Translations under genes and position numbers: made by a program
Source: Candidatus Thiodictyon intracellulare
GTDB taxonomy: Bacteria > Pseudomonadota > Gammaproteobacteria > Chromatiales > Chromatiaceae
Direction: 5' to 3'
DNA: 6,698 bases
Assembly (NCBI GenBank): GCA_016292295.1
Contig: JADNEJ010000644.1
Location: 1 to 6,698 of the forward strand
Part shown: in pieces, positions 6,503 through 6,698 of the stretch
Position numbering within the stretch: position 1 is the first letter of the stretch
Layout: the number at the start of each line of letters is the position of its first letter
Notes under the pieces: model-generated
Told to the model about the DNA's origin: nothing
The model's database searches: none
The model's input: only the letters and a program-made list of their open reading frames with translations

Positions 6503-6531
6503 ATTTAAGACGGATCAGCGCGTTCAGTCAA
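6503..6531 (-). promoter_or_regulatory. sigma-70 promoter for tRNA-Phe
   Basis: On the minus strand TTGACT (6531-6526) and TTAAAT (6508-6503) are separated by 17 bp. The following acgcgacc is GC-rich, like the discriminators of stringently controlled stable-RNA promoters. Start of transcription near 6496 would give a leader of about 75 nt before the tRNA. Confidence 0.65.
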
Positions 6532-6610
6532 GCGTGAAAGTGGGACGGGAACGCAACATTTTTCTGCAGAGCCCTTGATGATCAGAAAATCTGCATTTAC
6601 AGCAATGATA

Positions 6611-6698
6611 TAGCAGCCTGCCGGACTTAGTGACCGGCGCCATCGCCTGAGGCCCTTGGACGGGCTTTTATGGCAAAAAAGAGACTGTTTTCGGCTAG
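6611..6698 (+). mobile_element. probable left end of another insertion sequence, running off the window
   Basis: The 18 bases at 6611-6628 match the IS1182 terminus at 354-371 at 16 positions. The first plausible start codon is 59 bp inside (58 bp in the element at 354). Beyond the first 18 bases the two are not obviously alike, so these would be related but distinct elements. Confidence 0.5.
6670..6698 (+). CDS. possible start of a transposase gene (partial)
   Basis: ATG 6670 opens MAKKRLFSA and runs off the window. Its distance from the IS-type terminus at 6611 matches that of the IS1182 transposase start at 412 from its terminus. There is no strong ribosome-binding site (ggac lies 10-13 bp upstream). 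Nine residues are too few to name a family; the call rests on position only. Confidence 0.3.

Overview
The window reads as accessory DNA from a GC-rich gammaproteobacterium. A purple sulfur bacterium (Chromatiales) is my best guess, from the insertion-sequence types, the MurU protein and the general codon style; this is inference, since no marker gene here settles the taxonomy. Only two features look fully intact: a MurU-type nucleotidyltransferase gene (3025-3711, minus) and a tRNA-Phe gene (6346-6421, minus) with its own promoter and terminator. Almost everything else is broken.

Layout: 1-106 is the tail of an unrecognised gene, followed by strong GC hairpins (167-208). From 354 to 1665 lies a nested graveyard of mobile elements. 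The left part of an IS1182-family element (354 to about 1003) is fused in frame to the later part of an IS66-family transposase (about 1004-1614). The IS66 reading frame is interrupted by a 124-bp inverted-repeat element (1118-1241) flanked by a 7-bp direct repeat; removing 131 bp restores the frame exactly. The IS66 right terminus (ending near 1665) abuts the start of an AEC-family transporter gene, of which only two short pieces remain. Converging on this is an M14/AstE-AspA-type metallohydrolase gene (1934-2987, minus), carrying two single-base frameshifts and an in-frame stop. It lies 37 bp downstream of murU and probably shared its transcript.

About 3775 to 5260 is strikingly AT-rich compared with the flanks. 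It holds short tandem duplications, a diverged pair of ~100-bp direct repeats (4089-4194 and 5155-5255), scraps of a possible exported protein on the minus strand, and the C-terminal part of an IS630-family transposase. At 5247-5596 (minus) is the N-terminal part of a second type of DDE transposase (IS1380/IS4-like), broken by a 5-bp duplication. From about 5675 to 6150 nothing is recognisable.

The right side carries a tRNA-Phe transcription unit on the minus strand (promoter 6503-6531, tRNA, terminator 6152-6189). The window ends in what looks like the left end of another IS sharing its terminal sequence with the IS1182 remnant at 354. Biologically, murU would act in cell-wall recycling; its usual kinase partner amgK is not in the window, and the place where it normally sits is occupied by decayed mobile DNA.
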